Of a stretch of DNA of 47,242 nt, positions 1 through 8,423 are shown one piece after another. Source of the stretch: Hylemonella gracilis (lineage in GTDB: Bacteria; Pseudomonadota; Gammaproteobacteria; Burkholderiales; Burkholderiaceae_C); assembly GCA_945862005.1 (NCBI GenBank), contig CAMAWQ010000003.1:1-47242 (forward strand), in the 5' to 3' direction. The first letter of the stretch is position 1; every line of letters starts with the position of its first letter. Below the pieces are notes generated by a model, which was not told where the DNA came from, made no database searches, and worked only from the letters and a program-made list of their open reading frames with translations. Made by a program: the position numbers and the translations under genes.

Positions 1-393
1 ATCCGACCGCAGGCCGCCTACGCTGACCTGGTGTTGTCTTTGCATCCGATCCATCCGCGTCTGCTGGAGGAAGCCGACGGAAAGCGTCCATTGCGTTTCA
101 AATTGCTGGCGAGCTCCCGAAATGGACTCAATGAACTGTCGTTGACGCGCGTTTTGGTGGGTGTGTGCGGCCTGCACGTCGATATGGCCACGTCCAACGA
201 CGCTTCGGAGGTGGAGCTTACGATAGAGGGGGAGACCTCGGCTGAAGATGTGGCTTTGGCTGCGCAGATGCTGTGCCCCCGGGCGCTGGAATTCCTGGAT
301 ATCAGACCGAACTGGGCGGACGGCGTCTTGGGCCTGATGCAATTGATCACTTTGTCGCATATTAATCAGGCATTGACAAAGCGCTTTCTATGA
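1..393 (+). CDS. C-terminal part of a probable P-loop kinase (uridine kinase/phosphoribulokinase-like), 5' truncated
   Basis: The reading frame is open from base 1 to a TGA at 391-393, so the gene begins upstream of the window and only about 130 C-terminal residues are visible. The first visible residues (RPQAAYADLVLSL) resemble the segment in phosphoribulokinase/uridine kinase-type proteins that follows the catalytic core. The Walker A motif would lie outside the window, so the family call is tentative. It overlaps the next gene by ATGA, which implies translational coupling to a HAD phosphatase and a class II aldolase. A small-molecule kinase would fit that neighbourhood. It could instead be the tail of an unrelated polysaccharide gene. 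Confidence 0.4.
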   Translation: MRPQAAYADLVLSLHPIHPRLLEEADGKRPLRFKLLASSRNGLNELSLTRVLVGVCGLHVDMATSNDASEVELTIEGETSAEDVALAAQMLCPRALEFLDIRPNWADGVLGLMQLITLSHINQALTKRFL

Positions 394-1142
394 AGATATT
401 TTCAAAAGACCGATTCAGCAGGTTGCCTGACGCCATATTGTTCGATACGGACAATACGCTCTATCCCTATGCGCCAGCGCATGCCGCAGCTCAGGCAGCT
501 GTCCGGGCCAAAGTTGTCACCACGTTCTCGATCAAGCCGGAGGACTTTGACAAGGCGTTCGATGAGGCCCGCAAGCAGGTCAAGACGCGGCTCAAGCACA
601 CAGCCTCTTCGCATAGTCGTTTGTTATATCTGCAGCGGATGCTGGAGATCATGGGGCTGGGCTCGCAGGTTCTTTGGGCGCTGGATTTCGAGCAGACATA
701 CTGGCGCACGTTTCTCAGCAATGCGATCCTGTTTGAGGGTGTGAAGGAGTTGTTGGATGATGTCCGGCGACTGGGCATCCCGACTGCAATCGTCACCGAC
801 CTGACTGCCCAGATCCAGTTCCGTAAGGTGGTCTACTTTGGCCTGGATCATTATTTTGACTACATCATCACCAGCGAGGAGGCGGGGTATGACAAGCCGC
901 ACAAAGCTCCATTCCAACTTGCGCTGGAGAAAATGAGGCCAAAGGGTGATTGCATCTGGATGATCGGGGACAACCCCGTCAACGATATAAGAGGGGCGAG
1001 GGAACAGATGAACGCCTCGACAATCCAGAAAATCCACGAAGATACGCCGCTTGGGACCGAGGCCAATGCGCCTGATGCGGCCTTTACCGAATACTCTCAA
1101 TTGCGGCGCTTCTTGACGGAGCTGTGCGCGAAGCGCCGGTAA
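390..1142 (+). CDS. HAD-superfamily hydrolase (phosphatase)
   Basis: This 250-residue soluble protein has the complete HAD motif set. Motif I is FDTDNTLYP with the nucleophile Asp19 and acid/base Asp21. Motif II is the Thr of IVTDLT, motif III the Lys of DKPHKAPF, and motif IV the GDNPVND magnesium-binding acids near residues 193-199. A helical cap of about 90 residues sits between motifs I and II, as in C1-capped phosphatases of the YigB/PGP type. It probably removes phosphate from a sugar or polyol phosphate. It is coupled by ATGA to the upstream kinase-like gene and lies 7 bases before the aldolase gene. The three may form one small pathway feeding the polysaccharide. The substrate cannot be read from the sequence. 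Confidence 0.85.
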   Translation: MKIFSKDRFSRLPDAILFDTDNTLYPYAPAHAAAQAAVRAKVVTTFSIKPEDFDKAFDEARKQVKTRLKHTASSHSRLLYLQRMLEIMGLGSQVLWALDFEQTYWRTFLSNAILFEGVKELLDDVRRLGIPTAIVTDLTAQIQFRKVVYFGLDHYFDYIITSEEAGYDKPHKAPFQLALEKMRPKGDCIWMIGDNPVNDIRGAREQMNASTIQKIHEDTPLGTEANAPDAAFTEYSQLRRFLTELCAKRR

Positions 1143-1149
1143 GTTGGTC

Positions 1150-2154
1150 ATGTCGATCAAAAGCGACCTTATCCGCTTCTGCCAGTCGCTCGGACGGGAT
1201 CCGCTGCTGGTCCAGGGTGCGGGCGGCAATGTATCTTGGAAGGATGGCGAAGTCCTTTGGGTCAAGGCGTCCGGCACTTGGTTGGCGGATGCCGGTGAGC
1301 GGGATATCTTTGTGCCGGTGGATCTGGGTGCATTGCGCGTATCACTGGATGCTGGCGATTTTGAAGCGATACCAAAGGCGATCGCGGGGGCGACATTGAG
1401 GCCGTCAATTGAAACCTTGTTACACGCGCTGATGCCGCATCAGGTCGTCGTCCACCTGCATGTTGTCGACATACTGGCCTGGTTGGTACGTGACCATTCC
1501 GAGGCTCCGCTTCCGTCCGTCAATGGAACAGCCCTGGTTCCCTACCGAAAACCCGGCGCAGCACTTGCGCAGGCAGTTGCCGACAGGCTGAGGGAGCGAC
1601 CTGACATCAATTGCCTTTTTTTGCAGAACCATGGGCTTGTGTTGGGAGGGGCAACTGTTGCAGATGTCCAGCAGCAATTGCGGGAAGTGCTCTTGAAGAT
1701 GCGAGGAGGAGTGTTGCAACATGCTCGCCCAAAGGGTATAGCTCCGTCGGTTCCCGAGGTTTGCGGCCACTCTTACGTCGTGCTGGACGACGCTGATATA
1801 CAAGGATTGGCGCTTGACGATTCGCTTTACGCGCGCCTATCGAGTGGCTGGGCTCTGTATCCCGACCATGTGGTCTTCCTGGGCAGGAAGGCCGCTTGTT
1901 ATGACAATATGGATGAACTCGTTGCACAGGCGCGCAGATCGCAGCCCATGCCGGAACTGGTGTTCGTCCGGGGGGCAGGCGTCTATGTGATGCCAGCTTT
2001 TAGCAAGGCCCAGCGTGCGCAACTGCGCTGCTACTATGACGTGCTGGTGCGGGTGCCGGAAGGCTGCAGAATAGTTACTCTTACGGGGCTCGAGGTGGAT
2101 GATTTGCTGAACTGGGATGCAGAGAAGTACCGGATCGCAATGAAAGCTAATTAG
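1150..2154 (+). CDS. Class II aldolase/adducin-family protein
   Basis: The N-terminal two thirds is a class II, zinc-dependent aldolase domain. QGAGGNVSWK (22-31) and KASGTW (39-44) are the phosphate-binding loops. Glu88 is the probable catalytic acid, and His102, His104 and His161 (HLH and QNHG) are the metal ligands. This fold cleaves or epimerises sugar phosphates such as fuculose-, rhamnulose- or ribulose-phosphate. About 130 further residues follow the canonical domain and end in a conserved-looking LLNWDAEKYR, so the protein is longer (334 aa) than single-domain aldolases of about 215 aa. I chose the ATG at 1150; an in-frame TTG at 1144 would add two residues. Neither start has a convincing Shine-Dalgarno. 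It lies in a probable operon with the kinase-like and HAD genes; the substrate is unknown. Confidence 0.8.
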   Translation: MSIKSDLIRFCQSLGRDPLLVQGAGGNVSWKDGEVLWVKASGTWLADAGERDIFVPVDLGALRVSLDAGDFEAIPKAIAGATLRPSIETLLHALMPHQVVVHLHVVDILAWLVRDHSEAPLPSVNGTALVPYRKPGAALAQAVADRLRERPDINCLFLQNHGLVLGGATVADVQQQLREVLLKMRGGVLQHARPKGIAPSVPEVCGHSYVVLDDADIQGLALDDSLYARLSSGWALYPDHVVFLGRKAACYDNMDELVAQARRSQPMPELVFVRGAGVYVMPAFSKAQRAQLRCYYDVLVRVPEGCRIVTLTGLEVDDLLNWDAEKYRIAMKAN

Positions 2155-2367
2155 GCCAATCAAACCAATTCCAGCATCATTCCCCGGGCTGATTTGCGGT
2201 CACCAAAAGTCCTTTGAGTCGCCGCAATCTTTTGCCCCTGCTGACCCGTTTTCGCCGCTGCAATGGCGACCGGGCCTTCTTGGCGAGCTTTTGCTGGAGA
2301 ATGAAGGGCCTGACGCAGGGGGGCGGTGGTGCTCAAGAATTGATTTCTAAGCTTTGAGGGTTAATCA

Positions 2368-3651
2368 GTGAAGAACAAGACGGTATGTGTTGTCGGCCTG
2401 GGGTACATAGGCCTGCCGACGGCGGCCTTGCTGGCTAGCGCAGGTTATGAGGTGGTTGGAGTTGACGTCAGCGAGCACGCGGTAAACACGATCAACCAGG
2501 GCAAGATCCACATCGTTGAGCCGGACTTGGATGCAGTTGTCCAGGCGACGGTCGCGGCAGGACGTCTCAGGGCATGCACCAGTCCCCATGCCGCTGATGT
2601 GTACATGATCTGCGTTCCCACGCCGTTCCATGAAGGCACTGAGATTCCACAACCCAATGTCGAATACGTGATGGCTGCGACCCGCAGCGTCGCCGGTTTG
2701 CTCAAGCGCGGAGATCTGGTCATCTTGGAATCCACGTCGCCGGTGGGAACCACATTGGAGATGCGCGAGATGCTGGCCGGGCAGGGTGTCGACGTGTCTA
2801 GCATCCATATCGCCTACTGTCCGGAGCGGGTGCTTCCCGGAAAAATCATGACAGAGCTGGTCGGCAATGATCGTGTGGTGGGAGGCGTAACCCAAGCCGA
2901 TACCCGGGTGGCAGCAGACTTCTACAGGACTTTCGTAAAGGGTCAGGTGCTTGAGACAGATGCCAAGACTGCCGAACTGTGCAAGCTGGCTGAGAATAGC
3001 TTTCGGGATGTAAACATCGCCATAGCCAATGAACTTTCGATCATTTGCGATGAGCAGGGCATCGACGTCTGGAAGCTCATTAGCTTGGCGAACCATCATC
3101 CGCGTGTGAATATTCTTCAGCCTGGGGCTGGGGTAGGCGGGCATTGTATTGCCGTCGACCCATGGTTTATCGTTGCGAAAAGCCCCGCGAGCGCCAGACT
3201 GATACGGGCTGCGCGCGAGGTAAACAACCACAAGACGGAATGGGCGGTCAACAAGATTAGCGAAACCATGACCGCGGCAACCCAACGGCTGGGCCGGCCG
3301 GCCAGGCTGGCTTGTCTTGGCCTCGCGTTCAAGCCGGATATTGATGACCTGCGCGAATCTCCGTCACTTCAAATTGCCCGGGCGATCAAGGCCTCCGGCC
3401 GCCAGGTGGTTGCTGTCGAGCCCAACATCGAGGCACATGACGAGTTCGACATCGTCAGTCTGGAGAACGCATTGGCCAGCGCAGACGTAATTGCGGTGTT
3501 AGTCAAGCACAAGCAGTTTTGCGATCTGCACGCGATCAAACGTCTGCTGAGCGCAGGAGCTATCGATTTCTGTGGCGCCCTGACCAGGGGTAAGAACAGG
3601 CGACCGGCGTCTACGTCGCAACTGGCTGCCGCCCCGTACCTTGAACCATGA
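2368..3651 (+). CDS. wecC: UDP-N-acetyl-D-mannosamine dehydrogenase (WecC type)
   Basis: This cytoplasmic enzyme oxidises UDP-ManNAc to UDP-ManNAcA with two NAD+, supplying an acidic sugar for polysaccharide. The 427-residue length is typical of the family. The N-terminal Rossmann motif VGLGYIGLP lies at 9-17. A PTPF segment is at 84-87, ESTSPVGTT at 121-129, and catalytic Lys206 is in CKLAENSF. Catalytic Cys260 lies in the diagnostic GAGVGGHCIAVDPW, and the C-terminal UDP-binding domain starts near 315. The start is GTG at 2368 with GAGG about 8 bases upstream, after a gene-free gap that may hold the operon promoter. No WecB 2-epimerase is visible in the window. A related UDP-GlcNAc dehydrogenase (WbpA-like) is the main alternative. 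Confidence 0.9.
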   Translation: MKNKTVCVVGLGYIGLPTAALLASAGYEVVGVDVSEHAVNTINQGKIHIVEPDLDAVVQATVAAGRLRACTSPHAADVYMICVPTPFHEGTEIPQPNVEYVMAATRSVAGLLKRGDLVILESTSPVGTTLEMREMLAGQGVDVSSIHIAYCPERVLPGKIMTELVGNDRVVGGVTQADTRVAADFYRTFVKGQVLETDAKTAELCKLAENSFRDVNIAIANELSIICDEQGIDVWKLISLANHHPRVNILQPGAGVGGHCIAVDPWFIVAKSPASARLIRAAREVNNHKTEWAVNKISETMTAATQRLGRPARLACLGLAFKPDIDDLRESPSLQIARAIKASGRQVVAVEPNIEAHDEFDIVSLENALASADVIAVLVKHKQFCDLHAIKRLLSAGAIDFCGALTRGKNRRPASTSQLAAAPYLEP

Positions 3652-4787
3652 AAATCGCGCTGCTTGACACCTACCATCCCGGCTTCCTGAACCGGTTCTA
3701 TTCGGCGCATGGAGGGCTTGCGGCTGAATCCTCCAGCCGCCAGACGCAAGAATTGATTGGCGGCTTTTTTGGAACAGCGGACTTCTATTCCCGGCACCTT
3801 AATGATCTTGCCTGCAGCGCAGTGGACCTGATCGGCAACTGCGTGCCGCTTCAGTCAGCCTGGGCCAGGGAGCATGGTTTGAGTGTCAACTCGTTTGCGC
3901 TGCGGATCCCTTATCGGCTGTTTCAACTGCCAGTGATCGGTCAGGCACTGGTAGCAATGCGTGGAATTGTCGACATCGCAATCGAACAGATCGAGTCGCT
4001 GGCTCCTGATGTCGTCTATTGCCAGGATATTCGCTTCCTGCTACCGGAGGCTCTGGCCAGATTGCGCAAGCGGTCAAGGCTTATCGTCGGGCAGATTGCC
4101 TGTCCTCTGCCATCGCCTGCTTACATCCGGGGCTACGATCTGATCTTGACCTCTTTCCCTCATTTTGTGGATCGCATACGCGCCCACGGTGTTGCTTCGG
4201 ATTACTTTCGTATCGGGTTTGACACTAGCGTGTTGGAAGCGCTCGGGACCGTCGAAAAAGATATAAATGCAAGCTTTGTCGGTGGCATTAGCAGGCACCA
4301 TGGGAAGGCTGTGCCGATGCTTGAGCACATGGCGAGGAACACGCCGATGGAGTTCTTCGGTTACGGTGCGGAAAGCCTGCCCCGAGATTCGGCGATCCGG
4401 GCTCGCCATCACGGTGAGGTCTGGGGCCTGGATATGTACCGGGCACTGGCGCGCAGCCGCATCACGCTCAACCGCCACATCAACGTGGCGGAGAACTATG
4501 CCAACAACATGCGCCTCTACGAAGCCACCGGCGTGGGTGCGCTGCTGCTGACCGATCGCAAGGACAACTTGGGCGAGCTGTTCGAGGTCGGCAAGGAGGT
4601 GGTGGCCTATTCCACTGCGGAGGAGGCGGCGGAGCTGATCCACTACTACCTGGCCCATCCCGATGAGGCACAGGCCATCGCGCTCGCGGGCCAGGCCCGT
4701 ACCCTGAAGGAGCACACCTATCGCCATCGCATGAAAGAGTTGGTTCCGCTACTCGATCGGTACCTTCAATTGGCCGCGGCATCATGA
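3648..4787 (+). CDS. CgeB-like glycosyltransferase family protein
   Basis: This 379-residue protein has no signal peptide. Its C-terminal 110 residues, from about 265 (NMRLYEATGVGALLLTDR, then GKEVVAYS), match the glycosyl transferase group 1-like domain found in CgeB and DUF3880-type proteins. The N-terminal half is more divergent but keeps a GT-B-like alternation of strands and helices. In this operon it presumably adds a sugar to the lipid-linked repeat unit on the cytoplasmic side of the membrane. It starts with ATGA overlapping the wecC stop and ends with ATGA overlapping the gtrA-like gene. Codon use becomes more GC-rich in the last third of the gene. Donor and acceptor are unknown. Confidence 0.75.
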   Translation: MKIALLDTYHPGFLNRFYSAHGGLAAESSSRQTQELIGGFFGTADFYSRHLNDLACSAVDLIGNCVPLQSAWAREHGLSVNSFALRIPYRLFQLPVIGQALVAMRGIVDIAIEQIESLAPDVVYCQDIRFLLPEALARLRKRSRLIVGQIACPLPSPAYIRGYDLILTSFPHFVDRIRAHGVASDYFRIGFDTSVLEALGTVEKDINASFVGGISRHHGKAVPMLEHMARNTPMEFFGYGAESLPRDSAIRARHHGEVWGLDMYRALARSRITLNRHINVAENYANNMRLYEATGVGALLLTDRKDNLGELFEVGKEVVAYSTAEEAAELIHYYLAHPDEAQAIALAGQARTLKEHTYRHRMKELVPLLDRYLQLAAAS

Positions 4788-5188
4788 CCGGACAAATCTG
4801 GAAGCGTTTCCAAGGATTTGTTGCAATCGGGGGGGTGGGTTTTGCGGTCGAGGCGCTCATTATTACGCTGGCGACCTCACAGAGCTTTGGCCTGCCTGCT
4901 GTAATGGCGCGGCTGCTCTCGTTTCCCTGCGCAGTTCTTGTCACTTGGTGGTTGAACCGTCAGTATAATTTCTATTCCCGCGACAGCGCTTTGTCAGAGG
5001 GGGTGCGCTACCTGGCGACGCAAGGCGTGGGAGCCTTGCTCAATTTGGCAGCTTATGTATCCTGTGTCTACGCTTTTCCGCCTCTAGCTGCATGGCCGAT
5101 CGTGGCTCTGGGTATAGGAGCTGGCGCGGGGCTGGCAGTTAATTTTTCGCTGTCGTATCTGTACGTATTCAGGAAGAGAAAATCTTAA
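4784..5188 (+). CDS. GtrA-family small membrane protein
   Basis: This 134-residue protein has four hydrophobic segments (about 10-32, 37-55, 75-95 and 102-125), the standard GtrA topology. The conserved VTWWLNRQYNF (53-63) and the C-terminal NFSLSYLYVFRKR are typical. GtrA proteins are proposed to flip undecaprenyl-phosphate-linked sugars across the inner membrane, for use by a periplasmic-facing GT-C transferase. Both partner types are here: a DPM1-like GT2 enzyme at 5884 and a GT-C protein at 6840. That supports a Gtr-style side-branch modification module. It is coupled to the upstream gene by ATGA and followed immediately by a methyltransferase gene. Confidence 0.88.
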   Translation: MTGQIWKRFQGFVAIGGVGFAVEALIITLATSQSFGLPAVMARLLSFPCAVLVTWWLNRQYNFYSRDSALSEGVRYLATQGVGALLNLAAYVSCVYAFPPLAAWPIVALGIGAGAGLAVNFSLSYLYVFRKRKS

Positions 5189-5887
5189 ATGGAGACGGAA
5201 TACAAGTTTACGTATACCGGTCACGAGAACCTGTTGGTGATGCAGCATGCCCGCAACTACAACGGATTCTTGGGGCAGCTCATTCGTCGTCACGCGGAAG
5301 GGGCCCGCACCATCGTAGACTTTGGCGCAGGGGTTGGAGCGCTGGCTCAGACAGTCCGACCTTGGGCCCACAAACTGGTTTGCGTGGAGCCGGATGCCGT
5401 CCAGACGGACATGCTGAAGGCCGCTGGCTACGAAGTCGTGGACAGTATTTCGGCGTTGCCTGAGGGGGGCGTGGATTATGTCTACACAGTGAATGTCATG
5501 GAACATATCCAGGACGACCGCGCAATACTGTCAGAAATATTCAAGGCCTTGCGACCGGGAGGGCGCCTGCTTGTGTATGTGCCGGCGTTGCAGTGGCTAC
5601 ATTCGAGCATGGACGCCGCCGTGGGGCACGTCCGGCGCTACCACATGAAGGACCTGATCCAGAAGGTCACTGATGCGGGATTTGTTGTGGAGCGCCGCGA
5701 GTACGTGGATTGTCTGGGCGTGCCCGCTTCGCTGGCGTACAAATGGGCTGGCAGCTCCAGCGGTCGTATCAATGTGGGCGCGCTGTCGGCATATGATCGC
5801 TTCGTATTCCCCGTCAGCCGAGCGCTTGATACGCTGTTTGGACGTGTCGGTGGAAAGAATCTTCTTGTTGTCTGTGAGCGACCATGA
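5189..5887 (+). CDS. Class I SAM-dependent methyltransferase
   Basis: This 232-residue cytoplasmic protein has a class I methyltransferase fold. Motif I is IVDFGAGVG (42-50), motif II the acidic CVEPD at about 69-73, and motif post-II is VDYVYTVNVMEHI, where the Glu-His pair is typical of Methyltransf_11/23 members. A LRPGGRLLVYVPA strand follows. It starts at an ATG directly after the gtrA stop codon, with an AAGAGAAAA purine stretch upstream. It overlaps the next glycosyltransferase by ATGA. In this setting it may methylate a sugar or lipid-linked intermediate, but the acceptor is not inferable. Confidence 0.85.
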   Translation: METEYKFTYTGHENLLVMQHARNYNGFLGQLIRRHAEGARTIVDFGAGVGALAQTVRPWAHKLVCVEPDAVQTDMLKAAGYEVVDSISALPEGGVDYVYTVNVMEHIQDDRAILSEIFKALRPGGRLLVYVPALQWLHSSMDAAVGHVRRYHMKDLIQKVTDAGFVVERREYVDCLGVPASLAYKWAGSSSGRINVGALSAYDRFVFPVSRALDTLFGRVGGKNLLVVCERP

Positions 5888-6825
5888 CGATTGAGCCCAA
5901 GATCGCGGTAATGGTCCCTTGTTACAACGAGGGAGCCGCTATTGCGTCCGTAGTGAATGGATTCAGGCGGTCGCTTCCGACGGCCCGCATCTACGTATAC
6001 GATAACAATTCTTCCGATGACACGATAGAGCAGGCACGCGCCGCAGGTGCCATCGTTCGCATCGAGACCAGGCAGGGCAAAGGGAATGTGGTCTGCCGCA
6101 TGTTTGCCGACATCGACGCCGACGTCTACGTCATGGCGGATGGCGATGGAACCTATGACGCGACTCAGGCGCGCCAGCTGGTGGACAAGTTGCTGTCGGG
6201 GCCGTACGACTTGGTCAACGGCCGCAGGGTGGAGACTGCCGAGAAGAATTACCGGCCGGGACACAGGTTGGGCAATGCGGTCCTCACCGGATTGGTCGGT
6301 GTGCTCTTCAAGCGTCAGTTCGACGACATGCTATCGGGGTACAAGCTGTTCTCGCGAAGATATGTGAAGTCCTTTCCGGCGCAGTCACGGGGGTTCGAGA
6401 TAGAGACGGAGTTGACTGTACACGCCCTCCAGATGGGCATGGCGGTCACGGAAGTGGATACGCTCTATAGCGATCGCATGGAAGGCTCGACAAGCAAGCT
6501 CAATACTTGGCGTGATGGCTTTCGCATCCTGAGGACGATCGTCAGACTGATGAAGAACGAACGGCCTTTCGAATTCTTCGGTGCGGTCGGCGCTGCGCTA
6601 GCGTTGATCGCAGCGATCCTCTTTGGCCCCATTCTTTTCAACTATCTGCAGACCGGGCTCGTGCCCCGTTTTCCGACTCTGATCCTGATCACCGGTATAG
6701 GTGTTTGTTCCTCGCTCAGTGTGCTTAGCGGCGTTCTCCTCGAGGCAGTGGCTATTTCCAAGCGGGAGATGCGACGTCTGCGCTACTTGTCCATTCCCGT
6801 CTTTGACCCCAATCCCGCGACCTGA
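5884..6825 (+). CDS. GT2 glycosyltransferase, polyprenyl-phosphate sugar synthase-like
   Basis: The first 230 residues form a GT-A domain with VMVPCYNEG near the N-terminus, YDNNSSDDT (39-47) and the metal-binding DGD (Asp86, Asp88). Two membrane helices follow at about 235-255 and 265-290. This layout matches DPM1/GtrB-type enzymes, which load a sugar onto undecaprenyl phosphate. With GtrA at 4784 and the GT-C protein at 6840 it could form a complete three-part modification system. It is coupled by ATGA to the upstream methyltransferase gene. The transferred sugar is unknown. Confidence 0.85.
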   Translation: MTIEPKIAVMVPCYNEGAAIASVVNGFRRSLPTARIYVYDNNSSDDTIEQARAAGAIVRIETRQGKGNVVCRMFADIDADVYVMADGDGTYDATQARQLVDKLLSGPYDLVNGRRVETAEKNYRPGHRLGNAVLTGLVGVLFKRQFDDMLSGYKLFSRRYVKSFPAQSRGFEIETELTVHALQMGMAVTEVDTLYSDRMEGSTSKLNTWRDGFRILRTIVRLMKNERPFEFFGAVGAALALIAAILFGPILFNYLQTGLVPRFPTLILITGIGVCSSLSVLSGVLLEAVAISKREMRRLRYLSIPVFDPNPAT

Positions 6826-6839
6826 ACGGACCAGCGCGC

Positions 6840-8423
6840 ATGAAGGTTGGCCTATGTAGAAGATGGTTGGCGCCTGGGCTTGTCACGCTGTTGATCGGCA
6901 TGGCCGTGGTGTTGCGGCTGCCCGGCTTCGATGGACGGGCGCTTTGGGTTGATGAGCTTTGGCGCGTTAACCTGATTCTGGATCCCGGGGCTATTGCCAG
7001 GTATTGGACAGCTCCAGATCTCTATACGGCCATCACTGCGCCCATGTATCTGGCGTTTAACAGTCTTCTGGGCGTGGTGAGCACATCCCCATGGTTCTTG
7101 CGCTTGTCATCGTTCTTGCCTGGACTTGTGAGTGTCGTGCTCGCTTTTGCCATCGCTCGGCGTTCCGGAGGCGGGTTTGTCTGGGCCTTTGGCGCGGCCA
7201 TGCTGTTCGCCGCCAATTCGCACTTCATTCAATACTCGAACGAATTCAAGCCATACCTGTTCGAGGTGATGGTTCACCTTGCCTGTTTGTATCTGTGGCT
7301 TGGTCTGATTACGTCCGAGTCCAGCGAGCCTTGGCACTGGGGGGCTTTGTGTGCGGCACTGGTGATTGCCTTGCTCTGCGCGGCGAACATAGTGTTTGTG
7401 CTGCCGGCGATGGCATTGTCCCTGGCATACAAGGTCTGGGCGCAGGAACGGGACAAGCTCTGGCTGGCCTTCGGCACCTTCTTCGTGACTGGGGCTGTTG
7501 TTGTCAGTTTGTATGTCTGTGTCTGGTCGTATGGATCGGATAAGGGCCTCATCAATTATTGGGCGGACGGATTTCATGACCCCGCACGGGGGAATTACTT
7601 GGCATTTGCGGTCAATAGATTGCAGGGCCTTTGGGTCGGAGCGTTCTCCGTGGTAGGCGCGTGGCATGGGATGCTCATGGTGAGCGGCCTGGGTCTCCTC
7701 TATGCGCTGTACATATGGTGGCGTCGCCGGGTTTCCGTTGTTGCGCAGCCTCTGAGGGGGCTACTGATCTATGGACTGGTGCTTGTCCTTACCTTGCTCG
7801 CCCTGAACTGGATTGGTTTGTGGCCGATCGGTGAGATTCGCCCCAACCTGTTCCTCTTCGCAATATCCGGTGCATGGTGGATGATGTTTTTGTCCATTCT
7901 GCTCCCCGCCCAGGCGCAGCGGGTGATGGGTTTGGCGGCGATGGCCGTGATGGTCGCTGGTGTGACGCAAACAAGTCGGCAGCATTTCGCGGGACTTGGG
8001 CCTCCGGTGGAGCAAAGCGACAGCGTATGGGCGTCATTTGCCACTTCGACGCCCGTGGGGCGGACGGTCATGGAGCAATGCGATGGTCATCCGGTGACGG
8101 TGTTCCTGAATCCATCCATGTCGAATGCGTACCATTACTTCGCCACCTTTGGCGGTAGTTTGGGAAGACCCAATGTATTGACGGACCGATGCACTGTCGT
8201 GGTTTCCGTTCCGGACGCGTATGCGACTCCCGCGCAATTGCGCAACCGCATCATGGAGGCGCAGCCTTCGGAGGGTCTACACTGGCACGCCTACAGTCAT
8301 CTCAATGCGGATGAGGCCAACAAGCTCAAGTCTGTTGCCGGAGAATTTGGCTCCCTCACGCATGAACAGTCGTTCGAGGGAGCCGGCTATTTTGCCGTCA
8401 TGGTGGAAAAGTCTGTCAAATGA
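6840..8423 (+). CDS. GT-C-type integral membrane glycosyltransferase (putative)
   Basis: This 527-residue protein has about ten hydrophobic segments in the first 385 residues and a soluble C-terminal domain of about 140 residues. The first periplasmic loop contains RLPGFDGRALWVDELW with an Asp38-Glu39 pair, the usual catalytic signature of GT-C enzymes using lipid-phosphate sugar donors. YSNEFKPYLFE near 125-135 is also typical of this group. It most likely transfers the sugar flipped by GtrA onto the repeat unit in the periplasm. An alternative is a Wzy-like polymerase, but the DE loop argues for GT-C. It starts 14 bases after the GT2 gene and ends with ATGA overlapping a methyltransferase gene. 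Confidence 0.75.
   Translation: MKVGLCRRWLAPGLVTLLIGMAVVLRLPGFDGRALWVDELWRVNLILDPGAIARYWTAPDLYTAITAPMYLAFNSLLGVVSTSPWFLRLSSFLPGLVSVVLAFAIARRSGGGFVWAFGAAMLFAANSHFIQYSNEFKPYLFEVMVHLACLYLWLGLITSESSEPWHWGALCAALVIALLCAANIVFVLPAMALSLAYKVWAQERDKLWLAFGTFFVTGAVVVSLYVCVWSYGSDKGLINYWADGFHDPARGNYLAFAVNRLQGLWVGAFSVVGAWHGMLMVSGLGLLYALYIWWRRRVSVVAQPLRGLLIYGLVLVLTLLALNWIGLWPIGEIRPNLFLFAISGAWWMMFLSILLPAQAQRVMGLAAMAVMVAGVTQTSRQHFAGLGPPVEQSDSVWASFATSTPVGRTVMEQCDGHPVTVFLNPSMSNAYHYFATFGGSLGRPNVLTDRCTVVVSVPDAYATPAQLRNRIMEAQPSEGLHWHAYSHLNADEANKLKSVAGEFGSLTHEQSFEGAGYFAVMVEKSVK

Noticed and set aside
2272-2310. Possible hairpin in the gap before wecC (GGGCCTTC/GAAGGGCC)
   Set aside because: The arms contain a mismatch, the loop is over 20 bases and there is no T-run, so it is not supportable as a terminator.
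2365-3285. 306-codon open frame antisense to wecC
   Set aside because: It lies wholly inside a well-supported gene, has no RBS or recognisable domain, and its openness follows from GC-rich codon use in wecC.
4074-4727. 217-codon open frame antisense to the CgeB-like gene
   Set aside because: Shadow of a real coupled gene; no domain, no RBS.
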